NCBI RefSeq assembly: GCF_003012815.1
Contig: NZ_PXYJ01000003.1
Location: 186,001-250,000, forward strand
Length of the DNA stretch: 64,000 nt
Reading direction: 5' to 3'
Origin: Allosphingosinicella vermicomposti
GTDB lineage: Bacteria; Pseudomonadota; Alphaproteobacteria; Sphingomonadales; Sphingomonadaceae
Shown one piece after another: positions 1 through 8,073 of this stretch; position 1 is the stretch's first letter, and each line of letters opens with the position of its first letter. The position numbers were made by a program, and so were the translations under genes. The notes beneath the pieces were generated by a model. That model worked only from the letters and a program-made list of their open reading frames with translations, ran no database searches and had not been told where the DNA came from.

Positions 1-356
1 AGGTGGGCATAGTCGGCTATTGTCTGGGCGGGCGTCTCGCTTACATGGCCGCCGCGCGAACGGACGTGGATGCGAGCGTTGGCTATTATGCTGTCGGTCT
101 CGACGATCTGCTTGACGAGAGCCACGCCATCGCAAAGCCCCTCCTCCTCCACATCGCCGGCGCCGATCACTTCGTCGATGTCCAGACGCAGAAGAAGATG
201 CATGAGGCCCTAGACAATCATCCCCGCGTCACCCTGATCGACTATCCGGCTGAGGATCACGGCTTTGCCGCAGAGATAGGCAAGAGGCGGAGCGAGGAGG
301 CTGCGCAGCGCGCCGATGGGCATACGCGGGCGTTCTTTTCAGAGCATCTCAACTGA
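1..356 (+). CDS. Dienelactone hydrolase family protein, 3' part only
   Basis: This is the C-terminal 117 residues of an alpha/beta hydrolase of the dienelactone hydrolase (carboxymethylenebutenolidase) family; the 5' part lies left of the window and the reading frame enters at base 3. The nucleophile elbow GYCLGG carries Cys, as in true dienelactone hydrolases, rather than Ser. The acidic residue (GADHFVD) and the catalytic His (EDHGF) follow in family order. The enzyme would hydrolyse a lactone or ester in the cytoplasm; the substrate cannot be told from this fragment. It ends just before a hairpin shared with the convergent terC gene. The family call is firm, the specific reaction is not. 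Confidence 0.85.
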   Translation, partial: VGIVGYCLGGRLAYMAAARTDVDASVGYYAVGLDDLLDESHAIAKPLLLHIAGADHFVDVQTQKKMHEALDNHPRVTLIDYPAEDHGFAAEIGKRRSEEAAQRADGHTRAFFSEHLN

Positions 357-377
357 GGCTCAGTCATCCTCAGCAAA

Positions 378-410
378 CGAAAGGGCGCCATCTGGCGCCC
401 TTTCATAATT
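378..410. terminator. Bidirectional hairpin terminator
   Basis: A 12-bp perfect stem (379-390 with 393-404, core GGGCGCCA/TGGCGCCC) with a 2-base loop lies between two convergent genes. It is flanked by A-rich bases on the left and T-rich bases on the right, so it can terminate transcription from either side. Confidence 0.7.
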
Positions 411-429
411 AGATACCTGTTCGCGAGGA

Positions 430-1134
430 TCAGGCGAAGAAGGTCGAGATCCCAACCTGAGGATCCACAACCCCGTCATAAACCATCGTAACGGCTACAT
501 AGAGAATGACCACAAGGCCGATCCACGCGATCCAGCGATAACGCTCAATATATTTGGCGAGGATATTCGCGGCGATGCCCATCAGCGCCACGGAAAGCAG
601 GAGGCCGATGATGAGGATGCCGGGGTGATCGCGCGCGGCACCCGCGACAGCAAGAACGTTGTCGAGGCTCATCGACACGTCGGCCACGGCAACAGCCCAG
701 GCAGCACCGGCGAAACTCTTGGCCGGACCAAGACCCGCATGCTCGTCGCCTTCGACTTCCGGTGAACCCCCCGAGGCTGCGGACGGGCGCAGTTCGCGGT
801 ACATCTTCCATGAGACCCAGAGCAGCAACAGGCCGCCAGCGAATATCAGGCCGACGATCTGCATCAATTGCGTCACGAGAAGTGCGAAGATGATGCGGAG
901 CACCAGAGCGGCCAGAATGCCGATCAGGATGACCTTCTTGCGCTGATCGGCGGGAAGCCCGGCGGCGAGCGCACCGACGATGATCGCATTGTCGCCCGCG
1001 AGCATGATGTCGATCATCAGCACCTGCCCGAAAGCGGCAAGGGCCGTGGGCGAACCAAGATTGGAAAGGTCCGCGACGATGTGGCCCCACATCGTGCCGA
1101 GAGCGCCAAATTGGTTCAGAACAGCATCAAGCAT
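430..1134 (-). CDS. TerC family integral membrane protein (putative Mn exporter)
   Basis: A 234-residue polytopic membrane protein of the TerC/YkoY/YjbE type. The two family signatures are visible as internal repeats: DIMLAGDNAIIVGAL near residues 42-56 and DVSMSLDNVLAVAGA near residues 151-165, each putting acidic residues inside a membrane helix. Characterised relatives export manganese or help metallate exported proteins; the substrate here is inferred from family. It starts 23 bases downstream of the rho stop on the same strand, so the two are probably co-transcribed. No yybP-ykoY riboswitch was found upstream, which fits its place as a second gene. Confidence 0.85.
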   Translation of the reverse strand: MLDAVLNQFGALGTMWGHIVADLSNLGSPTALAAFGQVLMIDIMLAGDNAIIVGALAAGLPADQRKKVILIGILAALVLRIIFALLVTQLMQIVGLIFAGGLLLLWVSWKMYRELRPSAASGGSPEVEGDEHAGLGPAKSFAGAAWAVAVADVSMSLDNVLAVAGAARDHPGILIIGLLLSVALMGIAANILAKYIERYRWIAWIGLVVILYVAVTMVYDGVVDPQVGISTFFA

Positions 1135-1157
1135 CGCCGCTTAACCCCTTGTCCGGC

Positions 1158-2414
1158 TTATTGGTTCATCGAAGCGAAGAAATCCTCGTTGGATTTCGCG
1201 TCCTTCATCTTGTCGAGAAGGAACTGCATAGCGTCGACCGTGCCCATCTGCATGAGAATACGGCGGAGCACCCACATTTTCGAAAGCGTCGCCGGATCGA
1301 CAAGCAGCTCTTCCTTGCGGGTGCCAGACTTGCCGACGTCGAGCGCCGGGAAGATGCGCTTGTCGGCAACCTTGCGATCAAGGACGATTTCCGAGTTGCC
1401 GGTGCCCTTGAACTCTTCGAAAATGACTTCATCCATCTTCGAACCGGTGTCGATGAGCGCGGTCGCGATGATCGAGAGCGAGCCGCCTTCCTCAATGTTG
1501 CGCGCGGCACCGAAGAAGCGCTTCGGCCGCTGCAGGGCATTGGCGTCCACACCGCCGGTCAGAACCTTGCCCGAGCTCGGCACGACCGTGTTGTAGGCGC
1601 GGCCGAGGCGGGTGATCGAGTCAAGAAGGATCACGACATCCTTCTTGTGTTCGACCAGGCGCTTGGCCTTTTCGATCACCATTTCGGCGACTTGAACGTG
1701 GCGCTGCGCCGGTTCGTCGAAGGTCGAGGAGATAACTTCGCCGTTCACACTGCGCTGCATGTCCGTGACTTCTTCCGGACGCTCGTCGATGAGGAGCACG
1801 ATCAGGAAGACTTCCGGATGATTGTCAGTGATCGCCTTGGCGATATTCTGGAGAAGGACGGTCTTACCCACACGCGGCGGCGCGACGATCAGCGCGCGCT
1901 GGCCCTTACCCTGCGGGCTGACGATGTCGATGACGCGGGCGGACTTGTCCTTGACCGTCGGGTCGAGCGTATCGAGGCGCAATTTTTCCTGCGGATAAAG
2001 CGGCGTCAGATTGTCAAAATTGACGCGATGGCGCACCGCTTCGGGATTGTCGAAATTGATCGAGACCAGACGGGTCAGCGCGAAGTAGCGCTCGCCATCC
2101 TTGGGCGCGCGGATTTCGCCTTCCACCGTGTCGCCGGTGCGCAGGCCGAATTTGCGGACCTGGTTCGGCGCCACGTAAATATCGTCCGGCCCTGCCAGAT
2201 AATTGGCGTCGGGCGAGCGGAGGAAGCCGAAGCCGTCGGGCAGCACTTCGATCGTGCCCATGCCCATGATCTCGTCGCCCTGTTCGGCCTGGACCTTAAG
2301 GATGGAGAACATCAGCTCTTGCTTGCGGAGCGTCGAGGCGCCTTCAATGCCGATTTCTTCGGCCATCGCAACCAGTTCTGCCGGGGTCTTTTGCTTTAAG
2401 TCTTTTAGATGCAT
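1158..2414 (-). CDS. rho: Transcription termination factor Rho
   Basis: Rho is the hexameric RNA-dependent ATPase that ends transcription at C-rich unstructured sites. The start chosen gives 418 residues beginning [14 protein letters not shown], the usual Rho N-terminus and almost the E. coli length; the open frame runs 29 codons further up but that extension is not Rho-like. Visible are the N-terminal helical region, the cold-shock-type RNA-binding domain ([13 protein letters not shown]), Walker A (PPRVGKT, about residue 180) and Walker B ([11 protein letters not shown], about residue 260). A sigma70-like promoter lies about 100 bases upstream, leaving an untranslated leader where Rho autoregulation would be expected. 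Confidence 0.97.
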   Translation of the reverse strand: MHLKDLKQKTPAELVAMAEEIGIEGASTLRKQELMFSILKVQAEQGDEIMGMGTIEVLPDGFGFLRSPDANYLAGPDDIYVAPNQVRKFGLRTGDTVEGEIRAPKDGERYFALTRLVSINFDNPEAVRHRVNFDNLTPLYPQEKLRLDTLDPTVKDKSARVIDIVSPQGKGQRALIVAPPRVGKTVLLQNIAKAITDNHPEVFLIVLLIDERPEEVTDMQRSVNGEVISSTFDEPAQRHVQVAEMVIEKAKRLVEHKKDVVILLDSITRLGRAYNTVVPSSGKVLTGGVDANALQRPKRFFGAARNIEEGGSLSIIATALIDTGSKMDEVIFEEFKGTGNSEIVLDRKVADKRIFPALDVGKSGTRKEELLVDPATLSKMWVLRRILMQMGTVDAMQFLLDKMKDAKSNEDFFASMNQ

Positions 2415-2513
2415 GGGGTTTCCCAAGGATTGAAGGTGGTCGACCGGAGCGGCAGAAACATGCGGCATATCGGAGGGCCCGCACCAAGGACTGGCAGGCA
2501 ACGACTTGCACTG

Positions 2514-2542
2514 CCGTTAAGCTCCCGCTTTTTTCAAGTCAA
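2514..2542 (-). promoter_or_regulatory. Candidate sigma70 promoter of rho
   Basis: On the minus strand TTGACT (2542-2537) is followed after exactly 17 bases by TAACGG (2519-2514), with GCT just before it, close to the alphaproteobacterial -10 form GCTANAWC. Predicted transcription would begin near 2507 and give a leader of about 93 bases before the rho ATG. The -35 overlaps a 7-bp inverted repeat (2524-2530 with 2541-2547). Confidence 0.5.
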
Positions 2543-2559
2543 GCGGGTGAACTCTCGGA

Positions 2560-2669
2560 CCGTTCGCCCTGAGTAGCCGCTGAGCAAAGTCGAAGCGGCG
2601 TATCGAAGGGCATCCAAGATGCTTCGACACGGGCCTTCGCCAAGCTCAGTCCCTACTCAGCACGAACGG
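2560..2669. repeat. Intergenic palindrome, CTGAGC-TTGTCGAAG family
   Basis: An imperfect long inverted repeat lies between hemJ and rho. Its outer arms are 2560-2576 and 2653-2669 (CCGTTCG..CTGAGTAG against CTACTCAG..CGAACGG), with an inner pair GTCGAAGC / GCTTCGAC at 2589-2596 and 2621-2628. The words CTGAG and GTCGAAG are shared with the element at 61234-61299, so this belongs to a dispersed family. It lies just upstream of the proposed rho promoter. Confidence 0.7.
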
Positions 2670-2698
2670 CACTGGATTCAGGAAAGCGCGCGCCGAGT

Positions 2699-3160
2699 TT
2701 AAAACGGACGCACAATCACGAGAATGACAATAGCCACCGTCGCAAGGCCCGGCACTTCGTTCATGATGCGCAGCGCCTTGCCGCTTACCGGCCGCACGCC
2801 CTTCGCCAGCTTCTTGCCGTAGCCAACCATATAACCGTGATAGCCGGACAGCAGGATGACCAAAGCGAATTTGGCGTGAAACCATCCCTGGCTGAAGGCG
2901 TCCGTAATGTAAGCGAGGGTCAAACCCAATATCCACACCAGCGCCATTGCCGGCGTAATGATGATATTGCGCAGCTTCTTCTCGCGTTCGATCCAGCGCT
3001 TTTCTTCGTCGGACCCCGGCGCCGCTTCCTGATGATAGACATAGTAACGCGGCAGCATGAACAATCCGGCGATCCAGAAGATCACGAAGATGATGTGCCC
3101 GGCCTTGATCCACGCATAGGTCATGCTGAGCGCTGTAGCGAGATCGATACCACCCGTCAC
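2699..3160 (-). CDS. hemJ: Protoporphyrinogen oxidase HemJ
   Basis: A 153-residue, four-helix membrane protein of the HemJ (UPF0093) family, which oxidises protoporphyrinogen IX to protoporphyrin IX in bacteria lacking HemG and HemY. Family marks are the N-terminal helix with conserved His (KAGHIIFVIFWIAGLFMLPR), the YVYH segment, and the second conserved stretch WFHAKFALVILLSGYHGY. The start is GTG at 3160 and overlaps the hemE stop by GTGA, so translation is coupled to hemE. Pairing with hemE puts two heme steps in one transcript beside the proposed origin. Confidence 0.92.
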   Translation of the reverse strand: MTGGIDLATALSMTYAWIKAGHIIFVIFWIAGLFMLPRYYVYHQEAAPGSDEEKRWIEREKKLRNIIITPAMALVWILGLTLAYITDAFSQGWFHAKFALVILLSGYHGYMVGYGKKLAKGVRPVSGKALRIMNEVPGLATVAIVILVIVRPF

Positions 3161-4182
3161 GCGCGGACGATCCCCAGAAGTGCATTCACATGGTCAATCG
3201 GCGTATCCGGCAAGATGCCATGCCCCAGGTTGAAGACGTGTGGACGATCTTCGAAGACTGATATGATACGGCGCGCTGCGGTTTCAAGCATTTCGCCGCC
3301 CGCGATCAGGGCAAGCGGATCGAGATTCCCCTGCACCGGAAGACCGGCGGGAAGCTCGCGATGGGCCCAATGGGGATCGACGGTTTCATCAAGACCAATC
3401 GCATCGACGCCGGTTTCACGCGCATAAGCGGCGATCTTGCCACCCGCGCCCTTGGGAAAGCCGATGATCGGGGTATCGGGGTGCCTCGCCTTCAGCGCCG
3501 CGACGATCCTGGCGGTCGGCGCGATCACCCATTGTTCGAACTGCTGGGGCGAAAGGCTGCCCGCCCAGCTGTCGAACAATTGCACGGCTTCCACGCCTGC
3601 ATCGATCTGGCCCGACAGATAATCGACCGTCATGCCGGAAATCGCGTCGATGAGGTGCTGGAATGCGGCCGGATCGCGATAGGCATAGCGCCGCGCCTCG
3701 GCCTGCTCGCGGCTCCCCTGCCCCGCCACCATATAGGTCGCGACCGTCCAGGGGCTTCCCGCAAAACCGAGGAACGTGGTTTCAGGCGGAAGAGCCGCCG
3801 CCACTTTCTCCACAGTCTTGTAAATGGGCGCCAATCGCTCCGGAACGGGCCTTAGAGCGCCAAGAGCGGCATCCATGAGGGGTGGTGCCAGTCGCGGCCC
3901 TTCCCCGGCCACAAAGGTCAAATCCTGGCCAAGGGCATGAGGCACGACGAGGATGTCGGAAAAGAGAATGGCCCCGTCAAAGCCGAAACGACGGATCGGC
4001 TGGAGCGTGATTTCCGCCGCGGCATCGGGATCGTAAGCCATGTCGAGAAAGCCGCCCTTCTCCGCCCGCAGAGCGCGATATTCGGGCAGATAGCGGCCTG
4101 CCTGGCGCATCAGCCAGATCGGCTTTTTCCCCGGATTTCCGCGCTTCAGCACGGTGAGCAATGGCTTGGATGGGCCGGACAT
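3157..4182 (-). CDS. hemE: Uroporphyrinogen decarboxylase
   Basis: HemE removes four carboxyl groups from uroporphyrinogen III to give coproporphyrinogen III in the cytoplasm. The 341-residue product has the family signature PIWLMRQAGRYLPEYR near residues 21-36 and the second signature GFAGSPWT near residue 139; the length is normal for the family. It is the first gene of the leftward strand next to the gene-free origin candidate, the same position hemE has beside Cori in Caulobacter. Its stop overlaps the GTG start of hemJ. Confidence 0.97.
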   Translation of the reverse strand: MSGPSKPLLTVLKRGNPGKKPIWLMRQAGRYLPEYRALRAEKGGFLDMAYDPDAAAEITLQPIRRFGFDGAILFSDILVVPHALGQDLTFVAGEGPRLAPPLMDAALGALRPVPERLAPIYKTVEKVAAALPPETTFLGFAGSPWTVATYMVAGQGSREQAEARRYAYRDPAAFQHLIDAISGMTVDYLSGQIDAGVEAVQLFDSWAGSLSPQQFEQWVIAPTARIVAALKARHPDTPIIGFPKGAGGKIAAYARETGVDAIGLDETVDPHWAHRELPAGLPVQGNLDPLALIAGGEMLETAARRIISVFEDRPHVFNLGHGILPDTPIDHVNALLGIVRA

Positions 4183-4496
4183 GGTTTAAAGGCTCCGCAC
4201 CTCTTCTATCTAATATTCTTATTTAGAAGAGAGTCTGATGAAGTTAGTTGGTCGTCGGATCGTGGGGTTTATTGGCTTCCACATATCTTGCCAACAGTTT
4301 GACTCTCGAACCACCCACGGCGCTTCACGGATTCGCGAAAAATATCCCCGATTTCCACAGATTGGCGCTGGAACTTTTCCGATGTTTGCCAAGCTGTGGA
4401 TCGAATCCGGCAAATCGGGGGCGAAAGCTTTCCTTGAATCGATCCGGAGGCTTACGCTAGCCCTATCCCCATGCTTTTCCACTGGCACTTTGCGGC
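4183..4496. other. oriC: Putative chromosomal replication origin (oriC) between hemE and ppsR
   Basis: This 314-base stretch has no credible gene and separates divergent hemE and ppsR, the arrangement that holds the origin in Caulobacter and Rickettsia. It contains CGATCCACA (minus strand, 4403-4395; 8 of 9 to the Caulobacter box TGATCCACA), ATTTCCACA (4351-4359) and TTTTCCACT (4475-4483), each 7 of 9 to TTATCCACA, and a weaker GCTTCCACA (4275-4283). An AT-rich segment (4209-4223) sits inside an 8-bp perfect inverted repeat CTCTTCTA/TAGAAGAG (4201-4208, 4224-4231), a plausible unwinding element. Five GANTC sites fall within 4231-4440. Genes on both sides point away from it. Confidence 0.7.
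4434..4462 (+). promoter_or_regulatory. Candidate promoter of the ppsR-maf-aroE-coaE operon
   Basis: TTGAAT (4434-4439), a 17-base spacer and CTAGCC (4457-4462, preceded by G to give GCTAGCCC) resemble the alphaproteobacterial housekeeping promoter. The start point would be near 4469, leaving a leader of about 28 bases. It overlaps a GANTC site at 4436-4440. Confidence 0.4.
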
Positions 4497-5315
4497 ATGA
4501 ACCGCCTCCACCTTCACCTCCTGTCGGATTCGACCGGTGAAACCCTTGAAATGATTGCCAAGGCTTGCCTGTCGCAGTTCGACGAGGTCGAGACGATCAA
4601 ACATTTCTGGCCGATGGTACGGTCGGAAGGCCATCTCGACCGTGTTTTGGAGGATATCGAGCGGCGGCCCGGCCTCGTCCTCTTCACACTCGCCAATGCC
4701 GACATCCGGCGCGAGCTTGAACAAAAGTGCCGCCGCAAAGGGATTCCGGCGGTATCGGCCCTCGACCCGGTGATCGACGCCCTCACCGTCGCGCTAGGCC
4801 AGCGGGCAAAGGCACGGCCGGGGCGGCAGCACGCATTGGACGAGGCCTATTTCGCGCGTGTCGACGCGATTCAGTTCACCATCGCCCATGATGACGGCAT
4901 CGGCTGGGAAAATTGGGAGGAAGCGGATGTGGTACTCGCGGGCGTGTCGCGCACGTCAAAGACGCCAACCTCCATCTATCTTGCGAACAAGGGCTATAAG
5001 GTCGCCAACATCCCCATCGTCCCGCAATCGCCGCCGCCGCCCGCCCTTTTTTCGTTGACGCATCCGCTCGTCGTCGGCCTCACCACCAATCCCGACCGGC
5101 TGATCCAGATCCGCCGCAACCGGCTCCTGTCGCTCAACCAGGCGCCGGAAACCGATTATGTTGACGAGGATTCGGTGGCGGCCGAGCTCGCTTATGCGCG
5201 ACGCATGTTCGCCGATCAGGATTGGCCGGTCATTGACGTGACACGCCGCTCGATCGAGGAAACCGCCTTCGCCATCGTCAAACTGGCGAACGAGCGGATC
5301 GAGCTAGCGTCATGA
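4497..5315 (+). CDS. ppsR: Pyruvate phosphate dikinase / PEP synthase regulatory protein (DUF299)
   Basis: This bifunctional ADP-dependent kinase and Pi-dependent phosphorylase switches PEP synthase or pyruvate phosphate dikinase off and on by threonine phosphorylation. The 272-residue protein begins LHLLSDSTGETLE, the family N-terminus, and has the nucleotide-binding loop GVSRTSKTPTS at residues 149-159. It is the RP001 homologue that flanks the origin in Rickettsia and Caulobacter. Its TGA overlaps the maf ATG (ATGA), starting a chain of coupled genes. Which dikinase it controls is not in this window. Confidence 0.93.
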   Translation: MNRLHLHLLSDSTGETLEMIAKACLSQFDEVETIKHFWPMVRSEGHLDRVLEDIERRPGLVLFTLANADIRRELEQKCRRKGIPAVSALDPVIDALTVALGQRAKARPGRQHALDEAYFARVDAIQFTIAHDDGIGWENWEEADVVLAGVSRTSKTPTSIYLANKGYKVANIPIVPQSPPPPALFSLTHPLVVGLTTNPDRLIQIRRNRLLSLNQAPETDYVDEDSVAAELAYARRMFADQDWPVIDVTRRSIEETAFAIVKLANERIELAS

Positions 5316-5899
5316 TACTTCTCGCATCGAAAAGCGAAACGCGCCGCCGCATGCTTACCGCAGCGGGCATAATATTTGAAAGCATCCCCGCGCCCTTTGA
5401 CGAGGATGCCGAAAAAACACGGCTCCGCGCCGGTGGTTCTTCGGCTTTGGAGGTGGCGGAAGGGCTCGCCGCCGCGAAAGCGCTGGCGGCTGGGCCGCAA
5501 ACCGTCTTGGTACTTGGATCCGATCAGACTTTGGAGTGCTCCGACGGCTCGATGCTCGACAAGCCGACGTCCCGGGCTGAAGCAGAGGCGCAATTGACGA
5601 GCCTGTCAGGGCGTTCTCACCGGCTCCATTCGGCAGCGGCGATTGTGGACCGGGGGAAAGTCGTCTGGCGGGCCACGGAAACGGTGACACTGACAATGCG
5701 AGCACTGACGCCCGCATTCCTGCACGCCTATCTGGATGCGGAATATGAGGCGATACGCTGGAGTGTCGGCGGCTATCGGATCGAGGGGCCGGGAGCGCAA
5801 TTGTTCACGCAGGTCGACGGCAGTCATTTCGCCGTGCTCGGCCTGCCGCTTCTCCCCCTGCTCGCGTATCTGCGCGAGCGGCAAGTAATACCAACATGA
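5312..5899 (+). CDS. maf: Maf-like nucleoside triphosphate pyrophosphatase
   Basis: Maf proteins hydrolyse non-canonical or excess nucleoside triphosphates to monophosphates (house-cleaning), and some delay septation. The 195-residue product has the N-terminal signature SKSETRR (residues 6-12, S-x-S-x-x-R) and the acidic GSDQTLE motif in the place of the usual ADT motif, as in other alphaproteobacterial Maf proteins. It overlaps ppsR upstream and aroE downstream by four bases each, the same order as next to the Caulobacter origin. Substrate preference is not predictable here. Confidence 0.9.
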   Translation: MILLASKSETRRRMLTAAGIIFESIPAPFDEDAEKTRLRAGGSSALEVAEGLAAAKALAAGPQTVLVLGSDQTLECSDGSMLDKPTSRAEAEAQLTSLSGRSHRLHSAAAIVDRGKVVWRATETVTLTMRALTPAFLHAYLDAEYEAIRWSVGGYRIEGPGAQLFTQVDGSHFAVLGLPLLPLLAYLRERQVIPT

Positions 5900-6708
5900 C
5901 CCGCCCTTATGCCGAGGTGATCGGCGATCCGGTCGCGCACAGCAAGTCGCCACTCATCCACCTATTCTGGCTGGATCGGCTCGGCATGGACGGCGATTAT
6001 CGCGCCGTGCAGGTGAAGGCTGCGGACATTGGCGCCTATCTCAGCGCCCGGCAGGACGATCCGGCCTGGCGAGGCTGCAATGTTACGATGCCGCTCAAGC
6101 AGGCGATCATTCCTCACCTGTCCGCCTTGGATGCAACGGCAAGAAAAGCGGGTGCCGTAAATCTTGTCGGTTATGATTATATTGGCCGTAACAGCGATGT
6201 GGCTGGGATCAGTGGCGTCTTGACGTCGCATGAACTTGCCGCCGACGGGAATGCTCATATTATCGGCACAGGCGGTGCCGCGCGCGCGGCCGTGGCGGGG
6301 GTGCTTGCGGCCGGCATTGGCGCCGCGCAAATCCATATTCACGGCCGGGATCCCGGCAAGGCGGCGGATTTGGCAGGGGAGATGCTTGGGGCGCGGCATC
6401 AGTCCGGAACGATCGCCCGACTTACGCTCGCCAATAGCGGCCTCCTCATCAACGCGACACCGCTCGGAATGACCGGCTATCCGCAGCTTCCGATTCTACT
6501 GGATGGCGCCGCGCCTGAGCTGATCGTCTATGATCTCGTCTACAATCCGATGGAAACGCCGTTGCTTCAGCAAGCGCGCAAGCGCGGCCTCCGCGTCTAT
6601 GACGGACTCGACATGCTGATCGGACAGGCTGCTGAGGCCTTCGCCCTCTTTTTCGGAGCCCAGCCCCCCCGTATGCACGACGCCGATTTGAAGGCGCGGC
6701 TCTTATGA
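5896..6708 (+). CDS. aroE: Shikimate 5-dehydrogenase
   Basis: AroE reduces 3-dehydroshikimate to shikimate with NADPH in the aromatic amino-acid pathway. In the 270-residue protein the shikimate-binding HSKSP is at residues 15-19, the catalytic Lys of NVTMPLK is residue 68, the catalytic Asp is in NSDVAG (residue 101), and the NADP-binding loop GTGGAA is at 124-129. It overlaps maf and coaE by ATGA at both ends, so it is translated from the same message. Confidence 0.96.
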   Translation: MTRPYAEVIGDPVAHSKSPLIHLFWLDRLGMDGDYRAVQVKAADIGAYLSARQDDPAWRGCNVTMPLKQAIIPHLSALDATARKAGAVNLVGYDYIGRNSDVAGISGVLTSHELAADGNAHIIGTGGAARAAVAGVLAAGIGAAQIHIHGRDPGKAADLAGEMLGARHQSGTIARLTLANSGLLINATPLGMTGYPQLPILLDGAAPELIVYDLVYNPMETPLLQQARKRGLRVYDGLDMLIGQAAEAFALFFGAQPPRMHDADLKARLL

Positions 6709-7298
6709 TCGTTCTTGGCCTCACCGGATCGATCGGCATGGGTAAATCGACCGTGGCCGCCATGTTCGAGGACGAAGGGGTTCCGGTTTTCGACGCCGAT
6801 GAGGTGGTTCATCAGCTGCAAGGTCGGGGCGGCAGCCTCGTTCCGAAAATCCAGGCGGCCTTCCCGGGAACGACCGGACCTGATGGCGTCGACCGCATAC
6901 AGCTGGGTGCACAGGTGTTCGGCAATCCGGCCGCGCTGAAGCGGCTCGAGGCCGTCGTCCACCCCGCCGTGGCCGAAGAGCGGCAAGCCTTTCTTCTGCG
7001 TCATCGCCAAGAGCCGCTCGTTGTCCTGGACATCCCCCTGCTTTTTGAAAAGGGGGGTGCAGAGCGGGTCGACAAGATCGCCGTCGTGTCCGCCCCCGCT
7101 CCTGTCCAGCGCGCCCGGGTGCTTGCGCGGCCGGGCATGACTGAAGAAAAATTCGCGCAAATCCTCGCCCTTCAGACGCCGGATGCCGAGAAGCGCGCAG
7201 GGGCGGATTTTGTTATTTCAACCGCAGGAAGCCTTGATGAAACGCGGGCTTCGGTTCGCCGCATCATCGCTTGCCTGACCGGCGCGGGCGACGGATAA
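6705..7298 (+). CDS. coaE: Dephospho-CoA kinase
   Basis: CoaE phosphorylates the 3'-hydroxyl of dephospho-CoA, the last step of coenzyme A synthesis. The 197-residue protein opens with the P-loop LTGSIGMGKST (residues 6-16), followed by FDADEVVHQL and the conserved VVLDIPLLFEKG segment. Length and motifs are normal. It is the last gene of the four-base-overlap chain from ppsR; dnaQ follows after 7 bases. Confidence 0.96.
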   Translation: MIVLGLTGSIGMGKSTVAAMFEDEGVPVFDADEVVHQLQGRGGSLVPKIQAAFPGTTGPDGVDRIQLGAQVFGNPAALKRLEAVVHPAVAEERQAFLLRHRQEPLVVLDIPLLFEKGGAERVDKIAVVSAPAPVQRARVLARPGMTEEKFAQILALQTPDAEKRAGADFVISTAGSLDETRASVRRIIACLTGAGDG

Positions 7299-7305
7299 GG
7301 CCGCT

Positions 7306-8022
7306 ATGCGTGAAATCGTCTTCGATACCGAAACCACAGGCCTTAGCCCCTTGAACGGCGACCGGCTGGTTGAAATCGGCTGCGTCGAAATGCTCAATCG
7401 CGTCGAAACCGGGCGCACCTATCATGCTTATGTCAATCCCGGCCGGCCCATGCCGTCGGAGGCCGAGGCGGTGCATGGTCTCAGCGACGTCTTTCTCTCG
7501 GACAAGCCATTCTTCCACGACATTTGCGAAGAGCTGCTCGATTTCCTGGGCGATTGTCCGCTCGTCGCGCATAATGCCAGTTTCGATTTCGGCTTCCTCA
7601 ATGCGGAGCTCGAGCTGTGCGGCCGCCCACTTATCTGCATGACGCGCATGGTGGACACGCTGGCTCTTGCCCGCACCCGTCATCCGGGCGCCAAGCACAG
7701 TCTCGACGCGCTCTGCACCCGTTATGGCGTGGACCGGAGCTTGCGCATCAAGCATGGCGCGCTGATCGATGCGCAGCTTCTCTCGCAAGTTTATGTGGAG
7801 CTGACCGGAGGGCGCCAGATCGGCTTTTCGCTTGCTGCCGAAACCGTCGTGGAAACGGCGGCGGAGAAGGACGGCCTGCTCCTGACGACCGCCGTTTCCG
7901 CGATCGCTCGCCCGCCGCGTCCGCACGCGCCATCAGAGGAAGAATTGTCGCGCCATGCCGCTTTTTTGGCGGAAATTACCGATCCGATATGGAACCGGGT
8001 CGGAGCGGCGCGGTTGACGTAG
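7306..8022 (+). CDS. dnaQ: DNA polymerase III epsilon subunit (3'-5' proofreading exonuclease)
   Basis: Epsilon proofreads the polymerase III core. All DEDDh motifs are present in the 238-residue protein: Exo I FDTETTG (Asp7, Glu9), Exo II HNASFDFGF (Asp94), and Exo III with His150 and Asp155 (KHGALIDAQ). The C-terminal tail after about residue 180 would bind the alpha subunit. It starts 7 bases after coaE and is likely in the same operon. A replication gene 3 kb from the proposed origin matches Caulobacter gene order. Confidence 0.96.
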   Translation: MREIVFDTETTGLSPLNGDRLVEIGCVEMLNRVETGRTYHAYVNPGRPMPSEAEAVHGLSDVFLSDKPFFHDICEELLDFLGDCPLVAHNASFDFGFLNAELELCGRPLICMTRMVDTLALARTRHPGAKHSLDALCTRYGVDRSLRIKHGALIDAQLLSQVYVELTGGRQIGFSLAAETVVETAAEKDGLLLTTAVSAIARPPRPHAPSEEELSRHAAFLAEITDPIWNRVGAARLT

Positions 8023-8073
8023 ATCAGGAGCGGGGTCATTCTTTCTGTCCCTGCCAATTGCCGGGAGTGAATA

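Noticed and set aside
430-1160. Manganese riboswitch (yybP-ykoY) for terC
   Set aside because: Only 23 bases separate terC from rho, and no conserved loops are present.
2415-2501. N-terminal extension of Rho
   Set aside because: The residues are not Rho-like; the conserved N-terminus begins at 2414.
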